From NCBI GenBank assembly GCA_012960115.1, contig DUBX01000012.1, positions 1 through 32,874 of the forward strand: 32,874 nt of DNA, in the 5' to 3' direction. Position 1 is the first letter of the stretch, and every line of letters begins with the position of its first letter. Below the pieces are notes generated by a model. That model saw nothing but the letters and a program-made list of their open reading frames with translations. It was not told the DNA's origin and made no database searches. Of this stretch, positions 1 to 9,884 are shown piece by piece. The position numbers and the translations under genes were made by a program. Source of the stretch: Porticoccaceae bacterium (lineage in GTDB: Bacteria > Pseudomonadota > Gammaproteobacteria > Pseudomonadales > Porticoccaceae).

Positions 1-138
1 TTTGATGACTTAGGGCTGGAGTGCAGAGTAAAGATAGAAACTCAAGCCTAATCCCAATTTATCCTTTAAAATCAATGACTTACGCCAATAATTTTTACAC
101 ATCATCGTTCTTGCGCTGTTTTTCGATTAGGGTAATCT

Positions 139-162
139 ATGACAGGAATTATGACAGGAATT
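139..162. repeat. 12-bp tandem direct repeat
   Basis: ATGACAGGAATT occurs twice back to back, about 16 bp beyond the tRNA-Leu terminator. No integrase or other mobile gene is visible in the short flank to the left, so its origin is unknown. The rest of 1-177 shows no gene I can support. Confidence 0.6.
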
Positions 163-177
163 GATGCTTTTAGAACA

Positions 178-212
178 GAAAAGCCCCCGTAGTCTAGTGA
201 TTACAGGGGCTT
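178..212 (-). terminator. Rho-independent terminator of tRNA-Leu
   Basis: On the minus strand AAGCCCCTGTA and TACGGGGGCTT form a GC-rich stem followed by TTTT, starting 11 bases after the CCA end of the tRNA. This fits an intrinsic terminator for the single-gene tRNA transcript. Confidence 0.75.
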
Positions 213-223
213 CAGAGCATGAT

Positions 224-310
224 TGGTACCAGTGGCCGGACTCGAACCGGCACGCTTTTAAGGGCGCGGGATTTTGAATCCCGTGTGTCTACCAATTCCA
301 CCACACTGGC
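224..310 (-). tRNA. tRNA-Leu (anticodon CAA)
   Basis: An 87-nt class II tRNA read on the minus strand. The acceptor arms GCCAGTG and CACTGGT pair (G1 with U72), the discriminator is A and the CCA end is encoded. The D arm contains TGGTAGACAC. The anticodon loop TTCAAAA gives anticodon CAA, which reads UUG. A long variable arm and the T arm GGTTCGAGTCC follow. The extra arm together with the A73 discriminator is typical of bacterial tRNA-Leu. It stands alone, with its own promoter and terminator. Confidence 0.96.
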
Positions 311-343
311 ATTCTCTGCCAGACTAACTCGAGCAGGGCCGCG

Positions 344-371
344 ATTATAGCAGTGATCAATAGTGGGTCAA
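344..371 (-). promoter_or_regulatory. Sigma-70 promoter of tRNA-Leu
   Basis: On the minus strand TTGACC (371-366) and TATAAT (349-344) are separated by 16 bp. A GC-rich stretch (GCGGCCC) follows the -10 box, as in stringently controlled stable-RNA promoters. The mature tRNA begins about 34 bases downstream. Confidence 0.8.
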
Positions 372-426
372 CAGATTTAACCTCGGCGCCCTCATGAAAC
401 TGACTTAGAGGGTTTCTATTAATTAT

Positions 427-454
427 TTGGCTCTTTGGCGGTAATTTCTATACC
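427..454 (+). promoter_or_regulatory. Possible promoter of queA-tgt
   Basis: TTGGCT (427-432) and TATACC (449-454) with 16 bp between them, each matching four of six consensus positions, 37 bp ahead of the queA start. It is the best candidate in the gap between the tRNA promoter and queA, but a weak match. Confidence 0.35.
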
Positions 455-491
455 CTTGCCAACTAATCTTTACAGCCTTTAAGTTTTCATT

Positions 492-2674
<2,183 letters not shown>

Positions 2675-2740
2675 TTCTACCCCTATTTAGTAAGGAATGT
2701 CGCTATAATGCGCCCCAAGAATAAAAGGACCGACTAACCC

Positions 2741-4585
2741 ATGTTAAACAAGTTTCCTCTGTGGAAGAATATATTGATTGTTCTGGTGATTGCTTTTGGC
2801 TTTATCTACGCCACACCTAATTTCTATCCGCCAGATCCGGCCATTCAGTTGTCGGGTCAAAGTGGAGCCATGGTGATTGATGACAGTGTGTTGCAAAAAG
2901 TAGAGGGAGCATTGGACGAAGCGGGTATTGACTATTTTGACGGTCAAGCTGATGGCGAGAGCTTGCTGGTTAGACTACAAGATATTAATTTGCAGTTGCG
3001 AGCTAAAGAGGTCATTCAGGCCGAGATGGGTGGGGAGTATATTGTTGCCCTTAATTTGGCGCCAACCACGCCTGACTGGCTAAGTAGTTTGGGTGGCCAA
3101 CCAATGAAACTTGGTCTTGATTTAAGTGGCGGTGTGCATTTTTTGTTGGAGGTTGATCTAGCTTCAGCTGTCGCGGTTCGCCTCGAAGGTGACTTGCAAG
3201 AGATCAAAACTGTACTGCGTGAAGAGCGCATTCGCTATCGTAGCTTTGAACTCAAGGGAAACCAGATAATTGGTCAGTTTCGCGATGTTGAGCAGGTAAA
3301 AAAAGCGACGGCTTTAATACGTAATAGCTACCGCGATCTTTTACCTGAGACAACACCAGGCCAAAATCCTTTATCGCTGGTACTAAACCTTAGCATTGCA
3401 GCGACTAGCATTATCGAAGACAGTGCTATCAAACAAAACCTTACGTCATTGCGCAATCGGGTTAACGAATTGGGCGTGTCTGAACCTTTAGTTTCGCGCC
3501 AGGGAAAAAACCGTATTGTGGTTGAGCTTCCTGGTGTCCAGGATACGGCTGAAGCCAAGAGAATTATCGGGAAAACAGCTAATTTAGAATTTCGGTTTGA
3601 GGCTCAAGGTAAGAGTGGTGAACGGTTTGAATTCAAAACCCCTAGAGGACAAGGTCCAGAAGCGGAATTAGAAAAGAAAGCTATTATCACTGGCGAAAAT
3701 GTCACCGATGCACAGCCTAGTTTTGATCAAAATGGTCGCCCTCAGGTGAGTATAACGCTGGATGCCAAAGGCGGATGGCAAATGGGCCATGCGACCCGGG
3801 ACAATGTTGGCCGTCGCTTGGGCGTGCTGTTTATTGAATATAAAACCAAGCTTGAGAAAACGGTCGATGAGAACGGTGAATTGGTGATTACCCCGGTGCC
3901 TTATATCGAACAACACGTGATTAGCTTGGCTACTGTTCAGTCTCAGTTGGGCAAACAGTTTGTGATCACCGGGCTTGAACAGCGAGAATCCTCAGAATTA
4001 GCGTTATTGCTGCGAGCTGGGGCATTGGCCGCGCCTATGTATATCGTCGAAGAACGCACTATTGGGCCCTCTCTAGGCGCCGATAATATTAATTTAGGAG
4101 TAAAGTCAGTCACCGTTGGTATGGCCATGGTACTGCTGTTTATGGTGGTGATTTATAGAGCTTTCGGGTTGGCGGCGAATGTGGCTCTGACCATGAACTT
4201 GCTGTTGTTGGTAGCATTTATGTCCCTCTTGGGCGCGACGCTAACGCTGCCGGGTATTGCCGGCATCGTACTTACGGTGGGTATGGCGGTAGACGCGAAC
4301 GTATTGATTTTTTCGCGGATTCGCGAAGAACGTAATAATGGTGCCACCGTGCAGGGTTCAATTAGTGCTGGTTATGACCGCGCTTTTGTATCCATTCTAG
4401 ATGCCAACATCACGACATTAATTGTTGCCTTGATTTTGTTCTTGATTGGATCAGGTCCTGTGCAAGGATTTGCGGTGACCTTATCGATTGGTATCTTGAC
4501 GTCGATGTTTACATCGATCGTAATGACTCGCGGATTGGTTAATCTGGTGGTCGGTGGCCGCAAAATCGAAAAATTGTGGATTTAG
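2741..4585 (+). CDS. secD: Protein translocase subunit SecD
   Basis: Inner-membrane accessory subunit of the Sec translocon that, with SecF, uses the proton gradient to pull exported proteins into the periplasm. The 614 residues begin with a membrane segment at about 8-25, followed by a large periplasmic part that contains the conserved GLDLSGGVHFLLEVD motif near residue 125. A C-terminal block of membrane helices from about 445 to 605 contains GMAVDANVLIFSRIREE. The gene is preceded by AAAAGGA and, 31 bp upstream, by a TATAAT at 2704-2709 without a clear -35 box, so it may have its own start of transcription after tgt. secF follows after 10 bases. Confidence 0.97.
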   Translation: MLNKFPLWKNILIVLVIAFGFIYATPNFYPPDPAIQLSGQSGAMVIDDSVLQKVEGALDEAGIDYFDGQADGESLLVRLQDINLQLRAKEVIQAEMGGEYIVALNLAPTTPDWLSSLGGQPMKLGLDLSGGVHFLLEVDLASAVAVRLEGDLQEIKTVLREERIRYRSFELKGNQIIGQFRDVEQVKKATALIRNSYRDLLPETTPGQNPLSLVLNLSIAATSIIEDSAIKQNLTSLRNRVNELGVSEPLVSRQGKNRIVVELPGVQDTAEAKRIIGKTANLEFRFEAQGKSGERFEFKTPRGQGPEAELEKKAIITGENVTDAQPSFDQNGRPQVSITLDAKGGWQMGHATRDNVGRRLGVLFIEYKTKLEKTVDENGELVITPVPYIEQHVISLATVQSQLGKQFVITGLEQRESSELALLLRAGALAAPMYIVEERTIGPSLGADNINLGVKSVTVGMAMVLLFMVVIYRAFGLAANVALTMNLLLLVAFMSLLGATLTLPGIAGIVLTVGMAVDANVLIFSRIREERNNGATVQGSISAGYDRAFVSILDANITTLIVALILFLIGSGPVQGFAVTLSIGILTSMFTSIVMTRGLVNLVVGGRKIEKLWI

Positions 4586-4595
4586 GGAGAAGATC

Positions 4596-5510
4596 ATGAC
4601 TGACTTAAAAGTGTACAACTTTATGGGCATACGCAAGTATGCGGTTATCTTCTCAGCAATTTTACTGTCGGTGTCCGCTTGGTCTCTTTACACCCAAGGG
4701 TTGGCCCTAGGCTTGGATTTTTCTGGAGGCACTCAAATAGAGGTGGGGTATGAACAACCCGCTAATGTTGGTGAGTTAAGAGAAAAGCTAGCCGCCGCAG
4801 GCTTTGATAATCCGGTGGTAGTGCATTTCGGCTCTGAAACTGATGTATTGATTCGTCTGCAGGGTGAGCCTGACCAAAAGCTCGCAGAACAAATCGTTGA
4901 AGTCCTAAAGGGCGATGACCAACAGATTGAGTTACGTAGAGTAGATTACGTTGGGCCCCAAATCGGCGAAGAATTACGTGAAGACGGAGGCCTTGGAATG
5001 TTAACCGCCTTGGCGGTGGTTATGCTTTATGTGGCGATTCGTTTCCAATTGAAATTCTCAATCGCAGCCGTACTAGCCTTGGTTCACGATGTGGTAATCA
5101 CGCTAGGTATTTTCTCTTTAGCGCGCTTTGAGTTTGACCTGACGGTATTGGCAGCGGTGTTGGCCGTAGTGGGGTATTCACTTAACGACACCATTGTAGT
5201 GTCCGATCGAATTCGAGAGAATTTTCGTAAGATTCGCAAAGCGACAGCGATAGAAGTCATTAATGAATCGCTATCACAAACACTTTGGCGAACCATTAAC
5301 ACGTCAGTGACGACAATGTTGGTATTGTTGGCATTGTTTTTTATCGGCGGTGAGTTAATACACAATTTTGCGATTGCTTTAATGATAGGCGTGGGTATCG
5401 GAACTTACTCGTCAATTTATGTGGCAGCAACGTTAATGTTGGGTTTGAAGGTGGACCGCGAAGATCTTCTGGAGCAAGTTGAAGGGGAACTTGTCGACGA
5501 TCTTCCCTAG
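4596..5510 (+). CDS. secF: Protein translocase subunit SecF
   Basis: Partner of SecD in the SecDF proton-driven export complex. The 304-residue protein starts at MTDLKVYNFMGIRK, chosen because AGGGAGA lies 5 bases upstream; an in-frame extension to 4554 would run back into secD. It has a first membrane helix at about 15-33, the GLDFSGGTQIEVGYE motif, and a C-terminal set of helices with VVGYSLNDTIVVSDRIREN, which mirrors the SecD motif. The gene ends the housekeeping block and is followed by a strong terminator. Confidence 0.97.
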   Translation: MTDLKVYNFMGIRKYAVIFSAILLSVSAWSLYTQGLALGLDFSGGTQIEVGYEQPANVGELREKLAAAGFDNPVVVHFGSETDVLIRLQGEPDQKLAEQIVEVLKGDDQQIELRRVDYVGPQIGEELREDGGLGMLTALAVVMLYVAIRFQLKFSIAAVLALVHDVVITLGIFSLARFEFDLTVLAAVLAVVGYSLNDTIVVSDRIRENFRKIRKATAIEVINESLSQTLWRTINTSVTTMLVLLALFFIGGELIHNFAIALMIGVGIGTYSSIYVAATLMLGLKVDREDLLEQVEGELVDDLP

Positions 5511-5531
5511 GGCAATAAAACAAACATACCG

Positions 5532-5566
5532 AAGGCTCTCACATTTATGTTGAGGGCCTTTTTTTC
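5532..5566 (+). terminator. Rho-independent terminator of secDF
   Basis: AAGGCTCTCA and TGAGGGCCTT form a 10-bp stem with one G-U pair and a 9-base loop, followed by seven T residues. The hairpin also covers the last codons of the convergent thioredoxin-fold gene, whose stop codon lies in the loop. The T tract exists only on the plus side, so it mainly serves secDF. Confidence 0.88.
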
Positions 5567-5991
5567 ATAAAGTTCTGAAAATAATCAAAAATATCTTGAG
5601 GACAACTTTGTCTGGCAGACCTCCATTTGTCATTGGTCTCAAGATTAATCGGCTCACCCTGTAGGTCCAAAATAAAAACCCGAGGAATGCCCTCTTGAGA
5701 TGGCATGCCCAAGCATTCAATGAGATCCATGTTGATATCATACTCACCCAAGTCTACATGCATGACCACATAGTGTTCGGCTAGGAATTGTGCAACTGAC
5801 GGTAAGGCTATTACCGCCTCTAGATATTGAGCGTCAGGACACCAATTTGCGCCCAAAATAACCATTGGTAGTTTTTTTTTATTTAGCGCAGCTGAGATAA
5901 ATTTTTCTAGCTGATCATTGCTAACCTCTGTCCCATTGTAGGGGTAGGGCATCGTTGTTGGCATTTGATCTAACTCATTTAATCGAATCAT
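5545..5991 (-). CDS. Thioredoxin-fold protein with incomplete CxxC motif
   Basis: A 148-residue protein. The segment VILGANWCPDAQYLEAV places WCPDA where thioredoxins have WCxxC, so only the first cysteine (Cys51) remains. Later parts, VVMHVDLGEYDINMDL and GIPRVFILDLQGEPI with the cis-proline region, fit the thioredoxin fold. It resembles a family of small thioredoxin-like proteins with WCHDS-type motifs whose function is not settled, and a classical disulfide reductase role is unlikely. The start was chosen because its ATG overlaps the stop of the crotonase gene (ATGA); an in-frame ATG at 6009 is possible. No export signal is visible. Confidence 0.75.
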   Translation of the reverse strand: MIRLNELDQMPTTMPYPYNGTEVSNDQLEKFISAALNKKKLPMVILGANWCPDAQYLEAVIALPSVAQFLAEHYVVMHVDLGEYDINMDLIECLGMPSQEGIPRVFILDLQGEPINLETNDKWRSARQSCPQDIFDYFQNFMKKRPST

Positions 5992-6872
5992 GCCGACTCG
6001 TCCCACCATGGGTAGAAGGGAGGCATATCAGTTGACGCTTTTTCAGTAAACTGCGGTGCGCGCTTTTCGAGAAATGAATTCACGCCTTCTTTGCCGCTCG
6101 TCTTGCTGGCATAGAAGACGGCTAAAGAATCTACCTCATGAGCCTTAACTGGATGATCTTGCGCGCCATTTCGATAAATCATTTGCCGCGTTAATGCCAT
6201 GGAAACCTGGCTAAAATTAACCATTCGAGCGGCCAGCGCATAGGCTTCATTGAGTAATTCTTCAGGCGCATAAACGGCTTTTACGAAACGTTCTTTAAGT
6301 AAGGTTTCAGCGGTCAATATCTCTGCGGTATAGCACCATTCAAGTGCTGTTTGGATCCCCACTAAGCGGGGTAAAAACCAGCTTGAGCATGCTTCTGGGG
6401 TAATACCTATCTTATTAAAGACAAAACCTACCTTGGCTTTTTCTGAGGCCAAGCGAATATCCATAGCACAGGCCATGGTGGCGCCAATCCCCACCGCAGC
6501 ACCATTTATAGCACTAATAATCGGCTTTTTGCAGTTGTACATGGCTAATACTACAAGGCCCCCAGAGTCACGTACACCATTCGCAATCTCATCCTCATGG
6601 GCACGCTCACGCATATCTTGGATGGTCGGCTTCAAATGATCACTCAGACCAAATACGTTACCTGTAGCAGTTAAGTCCATTCCCGCGCAGAACGCACGCC
6701 CAGCGCCGGTCACCACGATGGCGCCAACTTCATCATCATCACTAGCACGGTTAAATGCGTCAATCAGTTCATGGCTCATCTCGATAGTGAATGAATTTAG
6801 CTGTTCGGGACGTGATAGCGTCAGGGTTAATATGGAATTCTCTGTGGTGTAATCAATTGTTTTGTAGGTCAT
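5988..6872 (-). CDS. Enoyl-CoA hydratase/isomerase (crotonase) family protein
   Basis: A 294-residue acyl-CoA enzyme. The oxyanion-hole segments are visible at FCAGMDL (61-67) and INGAAVGIGATMACAMDIRLA (about 122-143). The positions that hold the two catalytic glutamates in classical hydratases appear to be a threonine or alanine near 132 and a phenylalanine or asparagine near 152, so plain hydratase activity is doubtful. Glu160 in ITPEACSSWFLPRLVG sits where enoyl-CoA isomerases carry their catalytic acid, which favours an isomerase or related reaction (inference). GAGG lies 5 bases before the ATG. It shares four bases with the thioredoxin-fold gene downstream and is divergent from the aminotransferase. 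Confidence 0.85.
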   Translation of the reverse strand: MTYKTIDYTTENSILTLTLSRPEQLNSFTIEMSHELIDAFNRASDDDEVGAIVVTGAGRAFCAGMDLTATGNVFGLSDHLKPTIQDMRERAHEDEIANGVRDSGGLVVLAMYNCKKPIISAINGAAVGIGATMACAMDIRLASEKAKVGFVFNKIGITPEACSSWFLPRLVGIQTALEWCYTAEILTAETLLKERFVKAVYAPEELLNEAYALAARMVNFSQVSMALTRQMIYRNGAQDHPVKAHEVDSLAVFYASKTSGKEGVNSFLEKRAPQFTEKASTDMPPFYPWWDESA

Positions 6873-6981
6873 GGTCGCCTCGGTCGTAATCTAAGTATTT
6901 GCGACCTGCAGTATATCGTCCCATCAATGCGACTTTAAACTCTATTTGTAAGATTGAGTAAAACTTAATCTACGCACTGTT

Positions 6982-7010
6982 TTGTGCGCCTATCCCGTCT
7001 AGGGTATACT
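6982..7010 (+). promoter_or_regulatory. Probable promoter of the aminotransferase gene
   Basis: TTGTGC (6982-6987) and TATACT (7005-7010) are separated by 17 bp, in the 195-bp divergent gap between the crotonase and aminotransferase genes. The -10 matches five of six consensus bases and the -35 three of six. Transcription would start about 50 bases ahead of the ATG. Confidence 0.5.
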
Positions 7011-7067
7011 CTCGCTTCTTAATTTGTCATCTACTATTTCAGAGACAAACGATCAGGCTGCTCATTA

Positions 7068-8444
7068 ATGCTAAGAAAATTATTCAAGAATCAGGGGCAT
7101 GCTAAAGACCAGCAGTTCTATAATCGTGCAGGTGTCACTAAAGAGCAATTTGATGCTCATTGGATGCCTTTTTCTGGTAATCGAGAATTTAAACAAAATC
7201 CACGTATGATCGTTGCCGCTGAGGGTAGTTACATTACTGCGGCTGACGGGAGACAAGTCTTTGACGGCTTGTCTGGCCTTTGGACTACTGGATTGGGTCA
7301 CTGCCGACCAGAGATCAGTAAGGCGATCGCCGAACAGACGTCCACCCTTGATTTTTTCAGTGGCTTTCAATATGGGCATCCAAAGTCCTTTGAACTGGCT
7401 GAACGTATTACCCAATTTATGCCAAAAGGACTTAACCGCGTGTTTTACACCGGGTCTGGCTCCGAAAGTGCTGATACTTCTCTCAAGATGGCGAGGGCGT
7501 ACTGGCGCAAGAAAGGGATGGCGTCTAAAACACGATTGATTGGCCGAGCTAAAGGTTATCATGGGGTGAACTTTGGCGGCATTAGTGTCGGCGGTATTGT
7601 GGGTAATCGGGCCACCTTTGGCCAGACTATTGAGTCTGATCATCTAGCCCATACCATGCTGCCAGAGAACGTATTTAGTAAAGGTATGCCAGAGCATGGC
7701 GCTTATCTGGCAGATGAGCTATTAGCAATGATTGCACTACATGATGCGAGTAACATTGCAGCGGTTATAGTTGAGCCGATGGCTGGATCTGCTGGGGTAA
7801 TACCACCGCCAGTGGGTTACTTAAAGAGACTTCGGGAGATCTGTGATGAACATCAGATACTTCTTATTTTTGATGAAGTTATTACCGCTTTTGGTCGGGT
7901 CGGCGCTGCTACGGGTGCCGAAGAGTATGGTGTAGTGCCAGATATGATCAACGTCGCAAAACAGCTTACCAATGGCTCAGTGCCAATGGGGGCAGTAATT
8001 GCTAAACAAGAAATTCATGACACTTTCATGGACGGCGGCGGTGCCGATTATATGATCGAGTTCCCTCATGGTTATACCTATTCAGGGCACCCATTGGCTT
8101 GTGCTGCTGGGCTGGCCACTCTAGACTTACTTGAGAAAGAGCATAGCTTCGAACAGGTGGCGACTATGGCGCCGATATTAGAAAAGGCGATACACAGTTT
8201 GCGCGGTGCGAAGCATGTTGTTGATATTCGTAATTATGGATCAGCCGCAGGTGTTACCTTGGCATCGCTCCCTGGTGAGCCTGCCAAACGACCTTTTGAG
8301 GCGGCGATGAAGTGCTGGGAAAAGGGTTTTTATGTGCGTTATGGCGCTGATACTCTTCAGTTAGGGTTACCCTTTGCCACTACAATTACGGAAATTGACT
8401 CACTAATCAATGCCATGGGCGAGGCTATAAGCGAGATAGACTAG
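7068..8444 (+). CDS. Class III omega-amino acid:pyruvate-type aminotransferase
   Basis: A PLP-dependent transaminase of 458 residues, normal for the family. It has GSGSESADTSLKMARAYWR for cofactor phosphate binding (129-147), IFDEVITAFGRVGA with Asp269 contacting the pyridine nitrogen, and Lys298 in NVAKQLTNGSVPMGAV as the Schiff-base lysine. The overall pattern is closest to beta-alanine or omega-amino acid:pyruvate aminotransferases, which move the terminal amino group of beta-alanine, beta-aminoisobutyrate or similar amines to pyruvate; the true donor cannot be read from sequence. It is a single gene with a weak ribosome-binding site. Nearby crotonase and branched-chain dehydrogenase genes would suit amino-acid catabolism (inference). 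Confidence 0.9.
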   Translation: MLRKLFKNQGHAKDQQFYNRAGVTKEQFDAHWMPFSGNREFKQNPRMIVAAEGSYITAADGRQVFDGLSGLWTTGLGHCRPEISKAIAEQTSTLDFFSGFQYGHPKSFELAERITQFMPKGLNRVFYTGSGSESADTSLKMARAYWRKKGMASKTRLIGRAKGYHGVNFGGISVGGIVGNRATFGQTIESDHLAHTMLPENVFSKGMPEHGAYLADELLAMIALHDASNIAAVIVEPMAGSAGVIPPPVGYLKRLREICDEHQILLIFDEVITAFGRVGAATGAEEYGVVPDMINVAKQLTNGSVPMGAVIAKQEIHDTFMDGGGADYMIEFPHGYTYSGHPLACAAGLATLDLLEKEHSFEQVATMAPILEKAIHSLRGAKHVVDIRNYGSAAGVTLASLPGEPAKRPFEAAMKCWEKGFYVRYGADTLQLGLPFATTITEIDSLINAMGEAISEID

Positions 8445-8485
8445 AGAGCCTTTTCAATAGGGTTCCAGTAAAATTCTCTACGTTA

Positions 8486-8923
8486 TTATTCAAGTTCTGT
8501 AGTTGAATCGCCGTCTTCAGTTTTAGTCTCTTTCGGCATTTCTGCTTGCCACTTGTAAATTTTCTTAATAAAGCAACGCTCCACTCCAGAGAAGCCATCG
8601 CTGACAATAATTTCATCACCACGGCTTAAGCAAGAGGATCCTCGTGTTCTTGTTGCGATGCTACTCGCTCCTCGGGATATATCACAGAAGCCCGACAACT
8701 CTAATTTGTACTCGTCTTTGACGCCCTTAGTCAAAATTACTGAGTGACGCTCGCCATTAAATTCCTTCCAACCATTAATGGAACGGGCAAAACAGATTTG
8801 CTTAACCTCATCTCCTAGCCTTGAATTTGGCAGGGTGGGTTGAGGATCGACCTCTGTCACGGTTGTTTGTGTGCAACCAATAACAGCCATGGCAGCAAAA
8901 ATAACCATAAAATTTCTTATCAT
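8486..8923 (-). CDS. Predicted lipoprotein, DUF6491-like
   Basis: A 145-residue protein with a short lipoprotein signal ending in AVIGC, so Cys17 would be lipidated and the protein anchored to a membrane facing the periplasm. The body, with QICFARSINGWKEFN, VILTKGVKDEYKLELSGFC and SSCLSRGDEIIV, resembles the DUF6491 group of small gammaproteobacterial lipoproteins. Several cysteines (at QICF, SGFCD, SSCLS and ERCF) suggest disulfide bonds. The function is unknown. The gene converges on the aminotransferase with a 41-bp gap in which I see no clear terminator. Confidence 0.8.
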   Translation of the reverse strand: MIRNFMVIFAAMAVIGCTQTTVTEVDPQPTLPNSRLGDEVKQICFARSINGWKEFNGERHSVILTKGVKDEYKLELSGFCDISRGASSIATRTRGSSCLSRGDEIIVSDGFSGVERCFIKKIYKWQAEMPKETKTEDGDSTTELE

Positions 8924-8976
8924 TTCAAGCTCCCTGTAATCTGTTAATGGCAGTCTTTGATCGTTTGCCTAGTCTT

Positions 8977-9108
8977 TTATATTGGCAACGCATCAAGACT
9001 AATTTGGCCTACAAAAATAAGTCCCTCAGCAGTCAATAAAAGATCTCTAGGTACATTAGATTGTTTATTTAACCAAGAGGTTAGGCCTTTATGCGAGAGC
9101 CTAGACAC
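8977..9108 (-). CDS. Possible small ORF downstream of the Lrp gene
   Basis: A 43-codon frame from a GTG to TAA, read after the Lrp-type gene on the same strand. AGG lies 9 bases before the GTG. The product (MSRLSHKGLTSWLNKQ..., ending LIFVGQISLDALPI) has an ordinary amino-acid mix but no family I recognise. The rest of 8924-9118 shows nothing else. It could be a chance frame or the tail of a lost gene. Confidence 0.2.
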   Translation of the reverse strand: MSRLSHKGLTSWLNKQSNVPRDLLLTAEGLIFVGQISLDALPI

Positions 9109-9118
9109 TTTTTACAAC

Positions 9119-9598
9119 CTAAATAAGGTGACCAAGGGGTAATTCAGTTTTATAGCAAACGGGTTTCAATGAGAAACTACTTTTGACGTGACTAACGCCC
9201 TCAAGCTGGGTAAGACGTTGATCAAGAAATTCCTGATAGCGTTGCAGGTCGGGTGTGATGACCCTAATCAGATAATCAAATTCGCCTGTCATAAGATAGC
9301 ACTCCATTACCTCGGGCCAAGACTTTACCTGGTTGGCAAAACTATCTAGTTCTTTCTTAACTTGATGGTCGAGCGTAACCTGAATGAACACGGTAACTGG
9401 AAGCCCAGCTTTGTTTGGGTCTAGCAAAGTGACCCTTTTAGTAATGTAGCCTTTTTCTTCGAGATTCTTTACGCGCCTTGAGCAAGGTGACGGTGACAGA
9501 AATACTCTTTCCGCGAGCTCAATGTTTGGAATGGCGGCATTGCCTTGCAGTATGGATAGAATTTTCCAATCCGTTGCATCTAAAATATCTTGCGCCAT
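9119..9598 (-). CDS. Lrp/AsnC-family transcriptional regulator (BkdR-like)
   Basis: A 159-residue regulator with an N-terminal winged helix-turn-helix (about 5-60; LDATDWKILSILQGNAAIPN then LAERVFLSPSPCSRRVKNLE) and a C-terminal RAM ligand-binding domain (about 70-150; VFIQVTLDHQ, MTGEFDYLIRV, LEGVSHVKSSFSL). The ATG is preceded by AAGGAGT. It is transcribed away from the branched-chain 2-oxoacid dehydrogenase operon across a 286-bp AT-rich gap, the same arrangement as bkdR and the bkd operon in pseudomonads. It therefore probably senses a branched-chain amino acid and controls that operon (inference). Confidence 0.92.
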   Translation of the reverse strand: MAQDILDATDWKILSILQGNAAIPNIELAERVFLSPSPCSRRVKNLEEKGYITKRVTLLDPNKAGLPVTVFIQVTLDHQVKKELDSFANQVKSWPEVMECYLMTGEFDYLIRVITPDLQRYQEFLDQRLTQLEGVSHVKSSFSLKPVCYKTELPLGHLI

Positions 9599-9706
9599 AC
9601 TGGTATTACTCCTTACTTTCTCATCTGTGTGATTGGGCTGAATCTAATAGTTAATTATTTAACACCAAAAATATATTAAAGGCTAATCGGCGACGCTAAT
9701 TAGAGA

Positions 9707-9785
9707 CTTATAAATTATTTTATAAGCTAGCACACAATTATTGTCTATTTAAATCTATTATCACGCAATAAGTAATATTATCACG
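9707..9785. promoter_or_regulatory. Inverted and direct repeats between lrp-like gene and bkd operon
   Basis: CTTATAAA-TTAT-TTTATAAG (9707-9726) is a perfect 8-bp inverted repeat. ACAATTATTGT (9734-9744) is a second, smaller one. TATTATCACG occurs twice 20 bp apart (9756-9765 and 9776-9785), which is two helical turns. Lrp-type octamers commonly bind several phased AT-rich sites, so this cluster is a plausible operator region for the divergent regulator. Confidence 0.45.
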
Positions 9786-9884
9786 TTGGATTTTACTCCA
9801 TCTTTGGTAGGATTTTCCGCCACTCTCCATGCTAATTTAAGTGCTTATAAAGACAATTAAAATAGCGCACAGAGGGATAGTGTT

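Noticed and set aside
2704..2709. TATAAT ahead of secD as a full promoter
   Set aside because: No recognisable -35 or TGn extension accompanies it, so I mention it only within the secD entry.
7080..7643. 187-codon minus-strand frame opposite the aminotransferase
   Set aside because: It is an antisense shadow of a secure class III aminotransferase with all its catalytic residues.
8957..9142. 61-codon plus-strand frame between the lipoprotein and Lrp genes
   Set aside because: It runs into the 3' end of the Lrp-type gene on the opposite strand, has no good ribosome-binding site and no recognisable features.
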